The position numbers and the translations under genes are program-made. Below, piece by piece: positions 46,674-59,852 of a DNA stretch of 64,000 nucleotides (the stretch's first letter is position 1; every line of letters starts with the position of its first letter). Origin of the DNA: Arbacia lixula (Eukaryota; Echinodermata; Echinoidea; Arbacioida; Arbaciidae); contig OZ022576.1 of the NCBI GenBank assembly GCA_963669155.1, positions 1,674,838 to 1,738,837 on the forward strand, given 5' to 3'. The notes beneath the pieces were generated by a model that was not told where the DNA came from, ran no database searches, and worked only from the letters and a program-made list of their open reading frames with translations.

Positions 46674-49600
46674 ACAAACACTTAATGGCGCCCATTGAAC
46701 ATGTTGAATTGAAGTCACCCATAAGAGCTCCCTATGACCATATTCACACCTCTGTACATCAGGTGTGCCATGATACCGTTTATATCATAATCTGCCACTG
46801 TTGCATTTTTCCCTAGTCATTCACATACATCCTCCATTCATACATTGGAATCGGGGGGGGGGGGGGTACTTAGCATAACAAAGTAAAAAAAAATGGGAGA
46901 AAATGTAAAGGAGCAGTACCGGTACCATTTTTTTCTCAAGCACACAATGCACGTAAACACATCTGTTGTAGGCATTCCTCCAGAGCTGTCAGTGTACACG
47001 AGAAAGTCGCTTCGGCTGATGAAGAATTGGCGGTAGCCCCCTCCGGTGATGAATAGCGCATGGAGTAAACAGAGCTGGATGAAAAATAGCCGTCTTCTCT
47101 CCTTGGAAGACAGAATAATCAAGATATTGCTCGCGAAAATTTGGTGAGAGAAGATGGAAGGTGATGCATTTAGGCAATGTGCTTATTTAGAATTACTTTA
47201 TACAACAACAGCAACAAGATTTTAGTCTGAATATTCGCCAAATGGAAGTGCGGTGTGTGTGTACCCCGTCCCCGTTAGGAGATTATCAACATGATAGATG
47301 TATTGTGAAATTCCTCCTTATGAAATGTCCTTCTGTCTATTTTTAACAATGTTTACTGAAATGTTTTCATTAAGTTACTTATCAGATTATTTAATCATTG
47401 CACCATTTGCTTTGAGATGTATATCTTATTAACCGCGTATAGTCGTAATTATAATTGATTTATCAATGCATGGATATATTGAGTGACATTAGTATAAGAT
47501 TTCAACTGATTTAGTACTTTATAAATTGTTTTTTCTCTCCCTCCCTCTCTCTCTCTCCTTCTCTTTGATTCTTTATTCCTACCCCAAACCCTTTTTTCTC
47601 TCTAGAGTGTTACCATCCCCTTAACTAAACTGTTATCTTCTAAAAAAAATCCATCTCTTGATTCCGCCGCGTTCTTGTAAATTCACTCTCTATTCTGTTT
47701 CTCAGCCGAAGCTGTAAGAGATCTTATTCTGTCTAGAGGTCTATACTTTCATGACAGTCGCAAAGGGTAAAAACTGAACATGATATGGCACTGGATATGA
47801 TGTTTTTATTTTGAAATATGTAATTCTAATCGATATGTCCACAGCAGCTATTGTTACAATGAAAACTAGGTCCTTGCCAAGAAATCGATATCACCATTGG
47901 TCGAATTATTGCACTCATTAGATAAAATTATGGCATATTGTTCGATTGCGAGCATTTACCGCTTGCTTTTTATGCTATAGATTACATGTTGTATTACTTT
48001 GATTGTCGTTTGAGTTGTGTACAAGTATTGAGATTTGTGGTTCACCGTTGGCCTAATTGCAATTCAAAATTGTATGTTATCTTATGTTTGTATTTCTAAC
48101 AACCAAGACAATCTTCGTCTGATGAAAGTATCAAATAGTTATTGAGTTACCGTCAAACCTGGGAGACATCGCTACTAATTACATTTTCAGTTTAAAATAT
48201 TGTTAATATTTCTTTATTAGGGACATACAGCACGACAACGATTTACATTGACTAACATCGGGGGAACTGGTAAACTCCTTATTTGAGATTCAAAATTTAA
48301 ACTTCTTTTGCACCATGGAAAAACCAACAAGAAGAAAACAGCAATTCAGGGAAATAATATGTACAATAAACAAAGGAACCAAGCTTATGTCATATATATA
48401 GAAGTATGATAGTTGACAGAAATTTGACGTGCATTTTTGTAAAAGAGCTGATAATGCTGTGAAAGTCGATTGTCAAAAACAAATCTAAAAAGATGTTGTT
48501 GAACTGTCCAAAACGGACCACAGCTTTTAAATATTAGACCTCGCATCGATGCACTTAAGAATGGTAGAGTGTATTATGTCTAACAATGTTCGCTCGAATT
48601 TCGCTTGAATCCTTTATAAACAATGACACAAAAGCAAGTAGTACAACAACAACATGCCAAAATTATTACTTATTTCTCTTGCATAGTAAGCGTAACAACA
48701 ATAAGAGTACAATAATATAGTTAGCCGTTCAATCTGCACAAGTATTGTCCATCTCTTAGTCGTAATGACTACATAGTCGCGTTCATTAGGAACTGTCACA
48801 AATGCCACATTCTCAGATCCAGGGAAAATTTAAATGATTAAGCAGAACATTTGTACCACAGGTCAAATCGAAATGTGAAGATAACTAATCTCAGCCGTAT
48901 AACACACATTTGGATGTCATCATCATCTAATTATACTTTCATTACATCACGAAGGATGCATAAATGTCACCGCAAGGCTACCCACGCCCGCCCCCTCCCA
49001 ACCCCATCAACTCCTTAACAGTTTCACAGTGCCGAGACGGAACTTGGGTGATGGAAGGCTTCTGCACCTCCCACCCTCAATCTTAAGCTCACATGTCCAT
49101 CGGAGGCCTCCAGTACATGTACAGTAAAGAGAGAAGATAGTAAAATACATATCGTACTATCATTTACAGTGTGAGGCGACATGACTTTGTATGTGTGTAT
49201 GTGTGTTCATTTGATTGTGTGCGTGTATTTTCAGTGTTGTGTGTGTGTGTTTTGAAGGATTCATAATATACATACACTTTAAAGTATTAACCCAGATTTT
49301 GACATGCACAGATTACCGCTTTCACTATCAACCTGATTTGATTTTGTTCAGCGATTTATATTCGGCTTAAATATGCATGGGTTTTCATGATGTGTAATCC
49401 TAATCACAGGGATATGACCAGAAAATAGACAACTGAGAGAAGACATAACATAAAGAGGGCTACTTATGTACACCCCGCGGTCTGCTTTCTTAAGCCCGAC
49501 TTAATCTAGCGGTGAGCGATCGGAATAAGATGGAAGCCGCCTCAGTGACTGGCGGACACAATTCGACTTTCCCGGGGGGCAAGCTCAGAGAAAACAGACC

Positions 49601-49900
49601 TACTACCTCAACATCCGACTCAATTCATCAGGCCATCACTTCCTTATCCTGTTTCCGGGAGCGTCCGAAAGGAAATGTCCGACAACAACACATGTTTATC
49701 AATAATCGTTAAACATGGTGGATGTCATGTTTATGGATTATCATTGCCGGAATCATGAATAAATAAATACGTCGTACATGTTACAGAGGTTAACTAGAGC
49801 AATTCGACTGCTGCACAGTCGATAAATATGTCTCCGCCTCTTTGCTTTATTCTCAGAAAAACTGTTTCGTGGGCAATGAACCATTTAATCCCTATGTGAA
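46674..49900. other. gene-free DNA
   Basis: No gene recognised. Small features are a poly(G) run at 46854-46867, a short CT patch at 47535-47560 and TG repeats near 49190-49250. A 60-codon ATG frame at 49530-49712 in a GC-richer patch (starting MEAASVTGGHNSTF) has no known family. Confidence 0.35.
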
Positions 49901-49946
49901 ATGAAAATATATTCTGTTTTTCCATGTTTGGCCAAGTTTGGCAATG

Positions 49947-50892
49947 TTCAATGACCTTTGACTTCCAATCTAATCAGTCCGTCCAAAGCCATCCTTGTAT
50001 TAAATTTCTTTAAAATTAGCCAGTTGTCTTGGGGGTAAAGTTCATTGACCTTTGACCTTTCAGGAATCTTACCAAAACTTCCATCAATCTACCTCCATGA
50101 AGTGTTACATCTCTGTACCATGTTTGATTAGAATGGCACCATTGGATTTAGGTTTATTGTGAAAAATATCAATATGGGGCCAATTTTTAGCAAATTGTTA
50201 CAAAGTTCATTGATCTTTGACCTCTGGCCTTCCAGGAATTTCACCAAAAATGTCACCAGTCTATTCCCAAGTAGTGATCTATCTTAGTACCACGTCTCAA
50301 GAGAATTGCATTTCTGAATTTGATTTTATGATGAAATATATGAAGTTTGGGGCAGTTTTTAGCCAATTTTGGCGAAGTTCATTGATATTTGACCTCTGAA
50401 CTTTCAGGAATTTTATCACAAATGTCACCAGTCTATTCCTAAGTAGTGATTCATCTTTGTAAGATGTTTTATGAGAATTTCATCATTGGATTTGGATTTA
50501 CTGGGAAAACATAAAGCTTGGGGCAGTTTTTAGCCAATTTTGGCAAAGTTGATTGACCTTTGACCTCTGAACTTTTAGGAATTTAATAAAAAAATGTCAC
50601 CAGTTTATTCCCAAGTAATAATCCATCTTTGTACCATGTTTCATGAGAATTGGATTCTTGGATTTGGTTTTATTGTGAAAAAGGGCAATTATGGGCAAGT
50701 TCATTGACCTTTGACCTCAATCAGAATTGACCCCTATTTCACACACTTCATTGGTTTCATGCAATACACACATGTACCAAGTTTGAAGCAAATCTGGTTA
50801 GCGGTTCTCAAGATATTGCCTAAACGGATTCGGGACGGACGGACGGACAACCCGAAAACATAATGCCTCCGGCCACTTCGTGGCGGAGGCAT
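49947..50892 (+). mobile_element. pearl/Tsp-like element with about 165-bp tandem core units
   Basis: Units begin with TTCATTGACCTTTGACCT-like sequence at 49947 (short), 50041, 50206, 50378, 50549 and 50700, so the full core repeats are about 150-172 bp and divergent. The last unit runs into a unique segment, then GGACGGACGGACGGAC at 50833-50848, and then a terminal hairpin at 50863-50892: TGCCTCCGGCCAC, loop TTC, GTGGCGGAGGCA. Tandem ~160-bp cores followed by an ACGG-type tetranucleotide run and a conserved tail are the hallmark of bivalve pearl/CvA-type and sea urchin Tsp-type non-autonomous elements. There is no coding capacity. Confidence 0.65.
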
Positions 50893-51745
50893 AAAAATCT
50901 ATATCAGCATATTGTGTAATAGAAATGTCTTTATTGCCCGCTTCGGACTCTGCTAAAAACACAATACTTTTACACAATTTTGATAAATTTAGGCATTACA
51001 CTAATCATGGTCATATTCTTATATGAGCTGTCAAACCACCCAAATTTACGACAAAACCATCTTCATTTCTGGATTTGTGTGGGTTGCTTCAGGTCGGTAC
51101 ACTAATTCTTTGGAACCTAATTTGGCGATTTTATTTGTGTGTATTTTTCTTTCCCCAAAAGCGAAATCATATGGGATTTTCATCTAAACTATCATGATTT
51201 CATCATGTCGACGAGAATAGATACAGAACAGATCGAATAGATGCCACAATAAGTACATCCCACACTGCAGCAAATGGACGACTCTTTCCGTTCATTCTAA
51301 AGTATCTTTCATTCCTGTTTCTTAATTTGCAATCACTTTCTCGATAGTGCGGTGACGCTGCGTTGAGTGTGTGCGGTGGCTGAGATCATCCAGAAATCTG
51401 CCTTGGGTTGTCCAGCTCGGAGGGGGAGTGCGGCCATTCCTGAGGGTACTTGAGCATAAACAGCCCTGGCATCATGGTCATGTAACCCGTAGTGGGCAGC
51501 TTCCTCCAGTTGATAGTAGTGCTTTTTATACAACTGTTTGTACTTCCAAGTGCCAATGTTGCATTTCGCCCGCAATAAATCCCTTTGAGCAACATTTTCT
51601 TTAGCACGCAAATGGTCAATGCGAAGAGTAAACTATTGTCACATCCAGTTGCTTTGTAAGCAAAAAGGTACATTAAGCCTTGGACGCCGTGTGCGGCAGT
51701 AAATGGATGAGAGATGAACGAGAGCCCTAAGATAAGCATATGATT
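50893..51745 (-). other. no recognised gene; coding-like frames at 51333-51739
   Basis: On the minus strand two overlapping frames are open: 51739-51386 (117 codons) and 51611-51333 (92 codons). The second has a polar, protein-like composition (for example NIGTWKYKQLYKKHYYQLEE). Neither is a family I know. They lie just downstream of the open segment at 51746-52024 and could be remains of the same gene with a frameshift or intron between. Confidence 0.2.
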
Positions 51746-52024
51746 TTAACGCACCTTACGGGGCTCGTGAAAGACTCGCAAGAGATCGTAAAGGCCATCA
51801 CAAGTAGCATGGTCCGGTGAGTCGACACTGCGACCGTCTGCATCGTTCCTTTCTGTATATAATGCAACCGGAAAATGACGCCAACACGCCCGGAAGGTAG
51901 CCACAGCATCCTTGCGACCGCAGTGAGATTTCAAAATCTTCTCAAAAGAAATTGGAAACGTAATTGGTGCCTTTATTCGAAATCGGGATTGCCTATTTTT
52001 TGGATATAGGGCCAGGTATGTTGT
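51746..52024 (-). other. coding-like open segment, unidentified
   Basis: Ninety-two codons are open between stops with no ATG before the protein-like part. The composition is that of a real protein, with KSHCGRKDAVATFRACWRHF in the middle and DHATCDGLYDLLRVFHEP near the end. A GTAAGG donor-like site follows FHEP at about 51762. An acceptor-like TTTCTTTTGAG lies near 51941. It may be an internal exon, an exon relic or part of a mobile element; I do not recognise the family. Confidence 0.25.
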
Positions 52025-53720
52025 TCACTCTCAAACGAGAATTGCATGAATCTACAAGAACAAATCTAGCACATGTTTTCTGTTCCCTTCTCACTAAGGT
52101 GTAATCGATCTATGTCGATGATTGTTATAACATAGGTGGACCCCCCCCCCCCCCCCCTTTCTTCCCAGGACGTAATTCAATCTCTATCCCACACGAAAAA
52201 CATTAGTCTATCAGTGTAACTTCGGTTAACCTAATAAGAAATGTGTCTTGATTGATCTTTTTGCAAAGGTTTTTATAAAGAAGTGTAATTTGCGAACAGA
52301 ATGAGTCTAAAGTGTGCAAAGTACGTCAGGAAAAATAAGAAGTGTTATAAAACTGGACATCTAGTTCCAACGTGTACAAAGATATGAAAAAGGGGTGAAC
52401 CGGGTTGTTTTGCATAGGCATGCCATGACCTATGTTTGGAAGTATAACAGGTTTGTGGTTTGTAAGTTCAAAGATGTCGAGGGAAATGTGATATAGGGCT
52501 TGCCATTACTGCATTAGTCGCAAAGTGCATTTCTTATTTACGAATGATAATCATGCTGCTCTGACAGAAAGATGAAATATTTGATATTCCATGATTGAAG
52601 TACACATTCGTTTTAAACTGACGCATTCTCATCGCGCAAGCCAGGCGAGGTTTGCCCTTAAAATGGGCGGATTTCGGATGTATGCGCGACTGCTTGCGCT
52701 CAAATCGAGTGGAAAAGTTAATCATCGATTTTCTGTTTATAGGGCCCCGAATATTGACAATTTATTGCTCCCAAATCATGCCGCTGACGTGGCAGGCGAA
52801 AATTAGCTCGGCTCAAGATGCTTAAATCAGTGCGCATGGCTACCATTTTCTACGTCTGCTGCATGGCGGAAAAGGGACGAGTTACTTTCTTGGGAACATG
52901 TTCTCCTGCTCCTTCTCAAAATTAAGATGCGTTAGGGTGGGGGCGGGGTGGGGTAGACAAAACTTTCTTTTAATTGATCAAACGTCAATCAAGGGTAATA
53001 ACCAGCAGCTAAAACATAGCCTTTTAGCAGGCTGAAAGCTGTAGTTTTTTATGCAGTTTTCAAGTGAGCAGCTATTGTTAATGTACATGTATAACATTAC
53101 GAGCCGTATGACACAAACCGTTTTAGGAATACCCGCCGCTGCCAGAAGTGCACTTCAAATCTTTGGTTGCAATTTGCAAACATAACATATTTAAAAACTT
53201 ACAACTTATATAGTCATGTCTCGGGTAATCTGAGCCTCCATATTGGTATAACTTTTTGGAATTCCCATCTGAGATTCATAATACAATCTAAAGGTTTGCA
53301 TGGTAAGGGGAAGTTAACCAATGTGCACATATTTTATGGCATAAGAGAGGCGAAAATATATGTGAAAACGACTCCTTAATGTAAACGTGATGAACACAAT
53401 ATGAACAGATAGATAAATGTCAAAGTCATGATAATAACCGTAATAAAAGTCCTGATAGTTATATGACACAATAGAAGATCTGAAAGTACTTTTCCGGGGA
53501 ATTATTTTTGACTGAGAAAGGGACAGGAAGCTATGATAATCAACAACTGCTATTTCGTGGAAATCGCGCAGGAAATGGAGCACCATCTTAGATTTATTTG
53601 ATATCGACATCGATTGTTTTTCGCTTATTCCAGTAGACATGAATATTAAAAGATATATGAGCAGAAACTTTGATGGACAGAGAAATCTATCCATGCGCTT
53701 TCCAAGCTATCCATCATCCT
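52025..53720. other. gene-free DNA
   Basis: A C run lies at 52140-52157, and a CpG-richer patch at 52610-52800 is covered by a 71-codon plus-strand frame of no known family. Otherwise nothing is recognised. Confidence 0.35.
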
Positions 53721-53830
53721 TACTTCTTTCTCTCCCTATATCCCCTTCTCTGATTTATATCTCTTTTTCTATTTTCCTATCTTCCTCTCCCTGCCCCCTC
53801 CCCCCTCCACACACACACACATCTCTCTCC

Positions 53831-53873
<43 letters not shown>

Positions 53874-53994
53874 CTTACCTCTCTTCATCTATATCAAATT
53901 GTTCCCCCACCCCCCCCCCCACACACACACTGTTCCCCTCTTTCTCGCTCTCTCTCGCTCTCTTTCCCTCTATTCTCTTGTTCTCGCTCTCTCT

Positions 53995-54046
<52 letters not shown>

Positions 54047-54176
54047 TCTCTCTGTCCTCTTTCTCTGTCTGTCTGTCTGTCTCTCTATCTATCGCTTCTC
54101 ACTCATCTTATCATTCGGTGTCTCTTTCTTTATGTCAGTTTCCTCTTTCTCCGCCCTCCCCCTTCCATTTTATTCC

Positions 54177-54245
<69 letters not shown>

Positions 54246-54256
54246 CTCGCTATCTG
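53721..54256. repeat. compound (CT)n microsatellite, about 530 bp
   Basis: Three long CT blocks (53829-53870, 54005-54045, 54180-54248) alternate with C runs, short CA tracts (near 53810 and 53920) and a CTGT patch (54066-54082). The long Ser/Leu-rich frames here are artefacts of the repeat. Confidence 0.9.
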
Positions 54257-56759
54257 AGCTAGGGAGATCTTATCCATGGACACATCCCAAGCTGAAGGAC
54301 ACGTAATCCTTTTTTGTTAATTTTCAAGATTTATTTTCTTCATTGCTTTTTTTCAAACAATTACAAAAATAACAGTAACAAACAATCAGAACATTAGATG
54401 ATGTACATCTTAAGATAATTATGTAAATTTGTTTTCCTTTCATTGTAATGATATTCACATCATCCATCGCTTTTTACAAACTGTCACAGCCGGTGAAAGC
54501 CAGTAATTGCTTGTTGGTTCAGTGACAACCTATTAAATACAAAACCTCGAACAAAATACTTCCCAAATCCATATATGTATACTTAAATGCAAAGGTTTAC
54601 AAGTGTTTGGTTGCATATAATGACAATTGGTTGCATATAATGATGGTTGCATATAATGACAACAGTAATAGTTAGATTTGTTTTCAGCTTCAAACAATTA
54701 AAAGATACCATTGAGTCATAACATCAAAGATGGAATCACATATTGATTAGGTACATCAGAAGATTGCAATGTGTGATTTCAACAAAGGTGTAAATAATTT
54801 ACGATTAAAGTTTGTACACTCACTGCATGAACAATGCGATACCTTCAAGTCAAAAGTGCATGCGATTAATTCCTGGATTTCAATTGCTGAAAACTTGGTT
54901 TGGAAAATAACAGCTTAATGCTGATAATACAAAGAAACCTGGTGATGAAGAACCAAAGTCTTGACCACTGCAAGGTTGAACTTCAGAATTCTGTCGAAGT
55001 ACCGCTAACAGATGTCTGTCTGCATGGGGACACTCGACAACAGGCCGAACGAAGCGTAGGTGCATCTACCCTCAAGACTGCATTGACACATGCACGCGTT
55101 CACATACACCGAAACACACATCCACTGAAAGCATACCGATATGAAAAAACAATTTCATTAGAATCTCGACCACTGTGTCAACCATGTTCATTTCATTGCT
55201 TCTAATTTAGCTTGTATTTTTAAAATGTTCAATTTACATTTTAAAAAAGTCCCACTTTTTTCTTCTGTTTCTATTTGAAATTCTTCTTTTAATGCATTCA
55301 TCTCAGTCTTGTTATACCACTTTCAATCATTTTCATTATTTTGACATAAACCATTATTCAATTTCCAATAGGATCCCTGATATTTAAATAAATTATTGAA
55401 CTTATCACAAAATTCCAGTTGAATGATCTGGCGCCATAGAAGGTATAGTATGGTACTTTAATACTGCATGTTTTATCTTTTTGATGTCGTGATGTTGCTG
55501 GTTTTAGTGTTGTAATGTTGCATAGGTATAGGATGGACGATGGGGGCAGCAGCGTATGCCGTGACCCTCCGTCCACGTCATTTGTCCTGTCCCCTCTATA
55601 AACCCCACAAACGGTGTTTTAATCCAGTAGACATGGTAGAAGGCGATCAAACACGAATTACAAGCATGTGACCCCATCTGGTTTCAGCCCAGCACCTATT
55701 GTTGGGAGTTCGTTAGCGCGTCTGACATCATTAACAGCCAGATCCGCGCGTGCACCGCAGCTAATTTAAGGCCCTTTCCATGGCGTCGCCTTGCTCCAAA
55801 ATACATGAAAACGTGTGAAAAAAAAACCTCTGCTTGTTCCCTAATGAAGCTTTCTTTCACTGTCATATTTGGGGATGTGAAGGAGACTAAGAAGAACTTG
55901 TTAATATTTGATGTCTATCTATAGATAGAACATTTATCAGTGGTAGTCGAATATTTTAAAGAGAGATCTAAATTTTTGTGTTCCTTTTATAAATCTGCCA
56001 ATATAAACTCAACGAAGTTGATCTTTTAGATCACCAGTACTCGTCTAATTGCGATCATATGGCCAACAAAGCGAAGTCACTAAACTCCAGAGATATTGTT
56101 GTCGTAGTTCATTTGATGATTCAGACAACGCGCGATAGCTACGACAGCTCTATCGTCATGATCGTAAGCGCGATGGCAAATTAAAGATCATCTGCTATCA
56201 AGGGCATTTCTCTCTAAGTTATTCTGTAACTCTGTTACTGAAATAAAAACAAAGAACTGTTTGTTTTTATGAAGTAATAAGAGTGAAAGCAGGTGTGAAA
56301 CCGTTGACGTGGGAAATGCTATCATGGCCACGTGTCAAAAAGGAATAATCCCGCGCGTACCCACGTAATACACGTATTGGGTACTTTATACGATAAGTAG
56401 AGCTTGACATGTCTAAGGAAAGCTTGCTATGCCATTTTATATGTTGCATGTTGCATGCATAATCCACTGAAAATGGTCGAGCTGCATGCATGTTATACGT
56501 GGAAGTGTGCATTTTGTTCATTTAGCAATGACAATGTGACACCGGCCAATTGTTGCTGCCCAAATACTGGTTTAATTCCATTCCGTAGAGAATGACATAG
56601 TGTACCCTTCGATTCACGTGTTGAACTTAAACCTTTTAAGTATCCAAAAACTCATAACCTAAAGCTTAAAAATGGAAAGTATATATTAATATGACATTCA
56701 CAGAGTTCGTGAAAAATGACGGCGCATTCTGCTTTAATACAGACTTAATAACACTTTCA
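54257..56759. other. gene-free DNA with a small GGTTGCATATAATGA repeat
   Basis: GGTTGCATATAATGA occurs three times at 54609-54623, 54629-54643 and 54645-54659, with 5-bp and 1-bp spacers. Nothing else is recognised. Several CACGTG/ACGTGG strings cluster at 56315-56375, but no function can be given. Confidence 0.4.
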
Positions 56760-56893
<134 letters not shown>

Positions 56894-57039
56894 GAAACAC
56901 GAATAAACTAATGAAAGCGTGCTGAATATAAATAAGACAAAGGAAATGGAAATTAATGATAAAAGTATACATTCTGATTATGTTCAAGGAAAGAGCATCA
57001 TGGAGTAAAAGGGAGAAAACAGAGAAATATAAATAGAAG

Positions 57040-57510
57040 AAGAGGAAAGAGAAGAAGAAGGAGGAGAAGAAGAAGGAGAAGAAGAAGAAGAAGAAGAAGA
57101 AGAAGAAGAAGAAGAAGAAGAAGAAGAAGAAGAAGAAGAAGAACAACAACAACAACAAAAAGAAGAAGAAGAAAAAAAAAGGAAGAAAAAAAGGAGAAGA
57201 AGAAGAAGAAGAAGAAGAAGAAGAAGAAGAAAAAAAAAGAAAAAGAAGAAGGAGAAGAAGGAGAAGAAAAAGAAAAAGAAGAAGGAGAAGAAGGAGAAGA
57301 AAAAGAAGAAGAAGAAGAAGAAGAAAAAGAAGAAGAAGAAGAAGAAGAAGAAGAAGAAGAAGAAGAAGAAGAAGAGAAAGGGGAGAAAAGAGAGAAATGT
57401 AAATAGAAGAAGAGGAAAGAGAAGAAGAAGGGGAAGGAGAAGAAGAAAAAAAGAGGTAGAAGAAGAAGAAGAAGAAGAAGAAGAAGAAGAAGAAGAAGAC
57501 AAAGGAGAAA
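57040..57510. repeat. (GAA)n purine tract, about 470 bp
   Basis: An almost pure purine strand of GAA/AAG/GGAGAA repeats, broken only by a CAACAACAACAAC patch near 57144-57158 and a GTAAATAG near 57398. The block around 57018-57060 (AGAGAAATATAAATAGAAGA) is echoed at 57390-57430, suggesting an internal duplication of about 370 bp. The 220-273-codon Ser/Phe/Leu frames on the minus strand are artefacts. Confidence 0.95.
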
Positions 57511-58520
57511 ACGATGAATAAGAGTACGATAAAGGAAAAGGCAATAGGAAACGGAGGAGAATGTGAGCAAGAAGGAAAACATGAGAATGAAGAAGGGAAA
57601 GGAGGCAGCAACAAGACGAACAGAAACATACAAAATAGGGGAGCGAAAGATAATGATCAAGAACAGAAGGGCATGGCGGGAAAAACGCAGACGAATACAA
57701 TTTTGAAAGATGAACCATCGCTTTACTGCAATGATATCTCGCGTTTCTGAAACCGTATTTTACTGCTTGCATTATGTTCTTGTGAATGCGGAACGTGCTT
57801 TATATCTGCCAATGTGCAATATTAGAAGTACTATCCTTAGTCGAAAGTGAAATAGAAACCAAATCAAATCTAAATTATTGGAATAACGATCCGATAAATC
57901 GCATTATCCCTCTGGATCAATACAGATTACCGACACAGAGCTTAGAATAAGCATTTAATTTCATAAAATATCCACACGAAGCTCTCATCACTTATTGTGT
58001 TTTTTAGGTACAATGTATGGTGCACCGCAAATGCAAATGAAAGCGAAATATGATGTTATGACAAAAGGCCTAGAAAACAGAAATGTGTTAATAATTATTG
58101 TAACTGCATCGTATTTAGTGTTCAGCCATGTTGTTTGTATTAATATAGTGTCTATGAGCGGTTAAATATATCACTGACGGGGGCAGTCAAATAGCTTAGG
58201 GGGGCCCCCCTGAGCTCGCTTGTAAATCGGGTTGGGGCGATTCTGAAATAGGAAGTTGCCTCTCCCCCTCCATGCGTTGACGTGGCATTAGGCACACGCA
58301 ACACTACTTCACCTTTATAGTGGATGTTCTCTCAGATCATGAGAAAGCTAACGTTTTAATATCATTTTTAATGACTTTCGCTTACGAACGTAATCTAGAG
58401 AGAATTGCACCAATAAAGGTCTCCGCAAAGTGGATAAACCACCAATAATGACATTTGATATTTCAATTAAAACGTTTCTATCGTTATCATGTTGTAGTCA
58501 ACACTAGTACGTACGTATTT
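57511..58520. other. gene-free DNA
   Basis: Nothing recognised beyond an A-rich edge of the purine tract. Confidence 0.4.
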
Positions 58521-58592
58521 TTAAGAGGCGGATTCGAACTCCAAGCTACAGATTGCGCTTCTGGATATGTGGCTATCTGGAGGGTAAGATGT
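58521..58592 (-). repeat. tRNA-like SINE head, decayed
   Basis: Read on the minus strand, a TAGCCACATATCCAG A-box-like string is followed after about 40 bp by GAGTTCGAATCCGCC, a good B box. Between them, GAAGCGCAATCTGTAGCTTG resembles a tRNA anticodon region. The arms do not pair well, so a SINE head or tRNA relic is more likely than an active tRNA. Confidence 0.35.
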
Positions 58593-59740
58593 ACTAGATC
58601 CGTACAATACAAAACACAAAAACATCACGCGCAATGACGTAAGCAGATTTGGTTAATTGATAACGTATTACTTTCATATTGGGCATGTTGTTGCTATTCT
58701 GTAATAAAATAACAATGATGTTCGTTTTGTGACTGGATTGATATTGTTATTTGTTTATACTTTTGATATGGTATCCTGTTGACTACCTAAGTAAAAGAAT
58801 ACTTTTGTAAGGCGAGGGAGTAGTTAACAGAAGAAGAGCGTGACTAAGGATACGTCAAATATCAACAATTTTATTGGAGTTCATAAACAGGTTTATAATG
58901 TATTGATCCGATCGGGGGCATTGTTTCATCCTACTTGATAATTGTTTTTCCTCCTTTTATGTCTATGTTCGTTTTATTATTGCTCTTGTTCTTCGTGTTT
59001 ATCAATCGCCTTCCTTTTCTTCTTCTTCTTCCTCTTTTCTCTCCTTCTTTTGATTTCACTTTCAACTTTCTTTTTTCTTTTATGCCCCTTTTTTTATTTG
59101 TTCTGTTTTCCTCCCCTTGTCCGATTTTCTCCTTGCTTAATTTTGCTTTCTTCATCTCATCCCTTTTCTTAGACAGGTCTATTAAGCTGCCATCAGAAAA
59201 AATGAGATGATTTAAGTTTTGGTTTCTACAAAGATTAAGATTTTGACATTGGCTGTCTTCATCTGAGAGTTATGCGACAGACATGTTATGCTTAATGTGT
59301 TTATCCGTCCTGACATACGTACACACACACACACACATACATACATTCACACGCATACCTGAGTTGAATGGAACTCAAAGCAAAAGGAAGATGAAAGTAG
59401 TCTGCTTACTTAGGCGGATGTATAACATTTAACTAGCAATAGCTCTCCATAAAACTGGGAAGCCAGAAGCTTGATATTGGTAGGAAGTGTTGATATTTCA
59501 GAAATGTTTTACAAATTGATTTCAACAAATTTAAAGAAGAGAAACTACCTACAGAACGAAGCTAGGCATATCCTGGTTCTGAACGTTGACATCCAGGCGC
59601 ATATTAAAAAATGAAAGTTAAAAGATGAGCCACATGACCAGGCGGTAGTTCCTGGTCATGTGACCGAATTTGAAGATTTTGTTATAATTACAATAATCGT
59701 GAAGATATGGGTTTTTTTCTGTCAGGAGATGACGCCCTGC
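58593..59740. other. gene-free DNA with T-rich patch
   Basis: A pyrimidine-rich patch lies at 58945-59165 and a short CA tract at 59322-59336. Palindromic CCTGGTCATGTG / CACATGACCAGG arms lie at 59631-59661. Confidence 0.35.
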
Positions 59741-59802
59741 CCCCCCCCCCTCACACACACACACACAAACACACAACACACACATACGCACACACGCACA
59801 CA

Positions 59803-59843
<41 letters not shown>

Positions 59844-59852
59844 ACGCACAAA
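59741..59852. repeat. C run plus (CA)n microsatellite
   Basis: A C run at 59741-59750, then about 100 bp of CA with CG and TA interruptions. Confidence 0.9.

Noticed and set aside
53639..54306. Plus-strand frames of 135-207 codons rich in Ser and Leu
   Set aside because: They are produced by the compound CT microsatellite.
54609..54659. Triplicate GGTTGCATATAATGA as a regulatory array
   Set aside because: Only three short units with unequal spacing; a small slippage repeat is the simpler reading.
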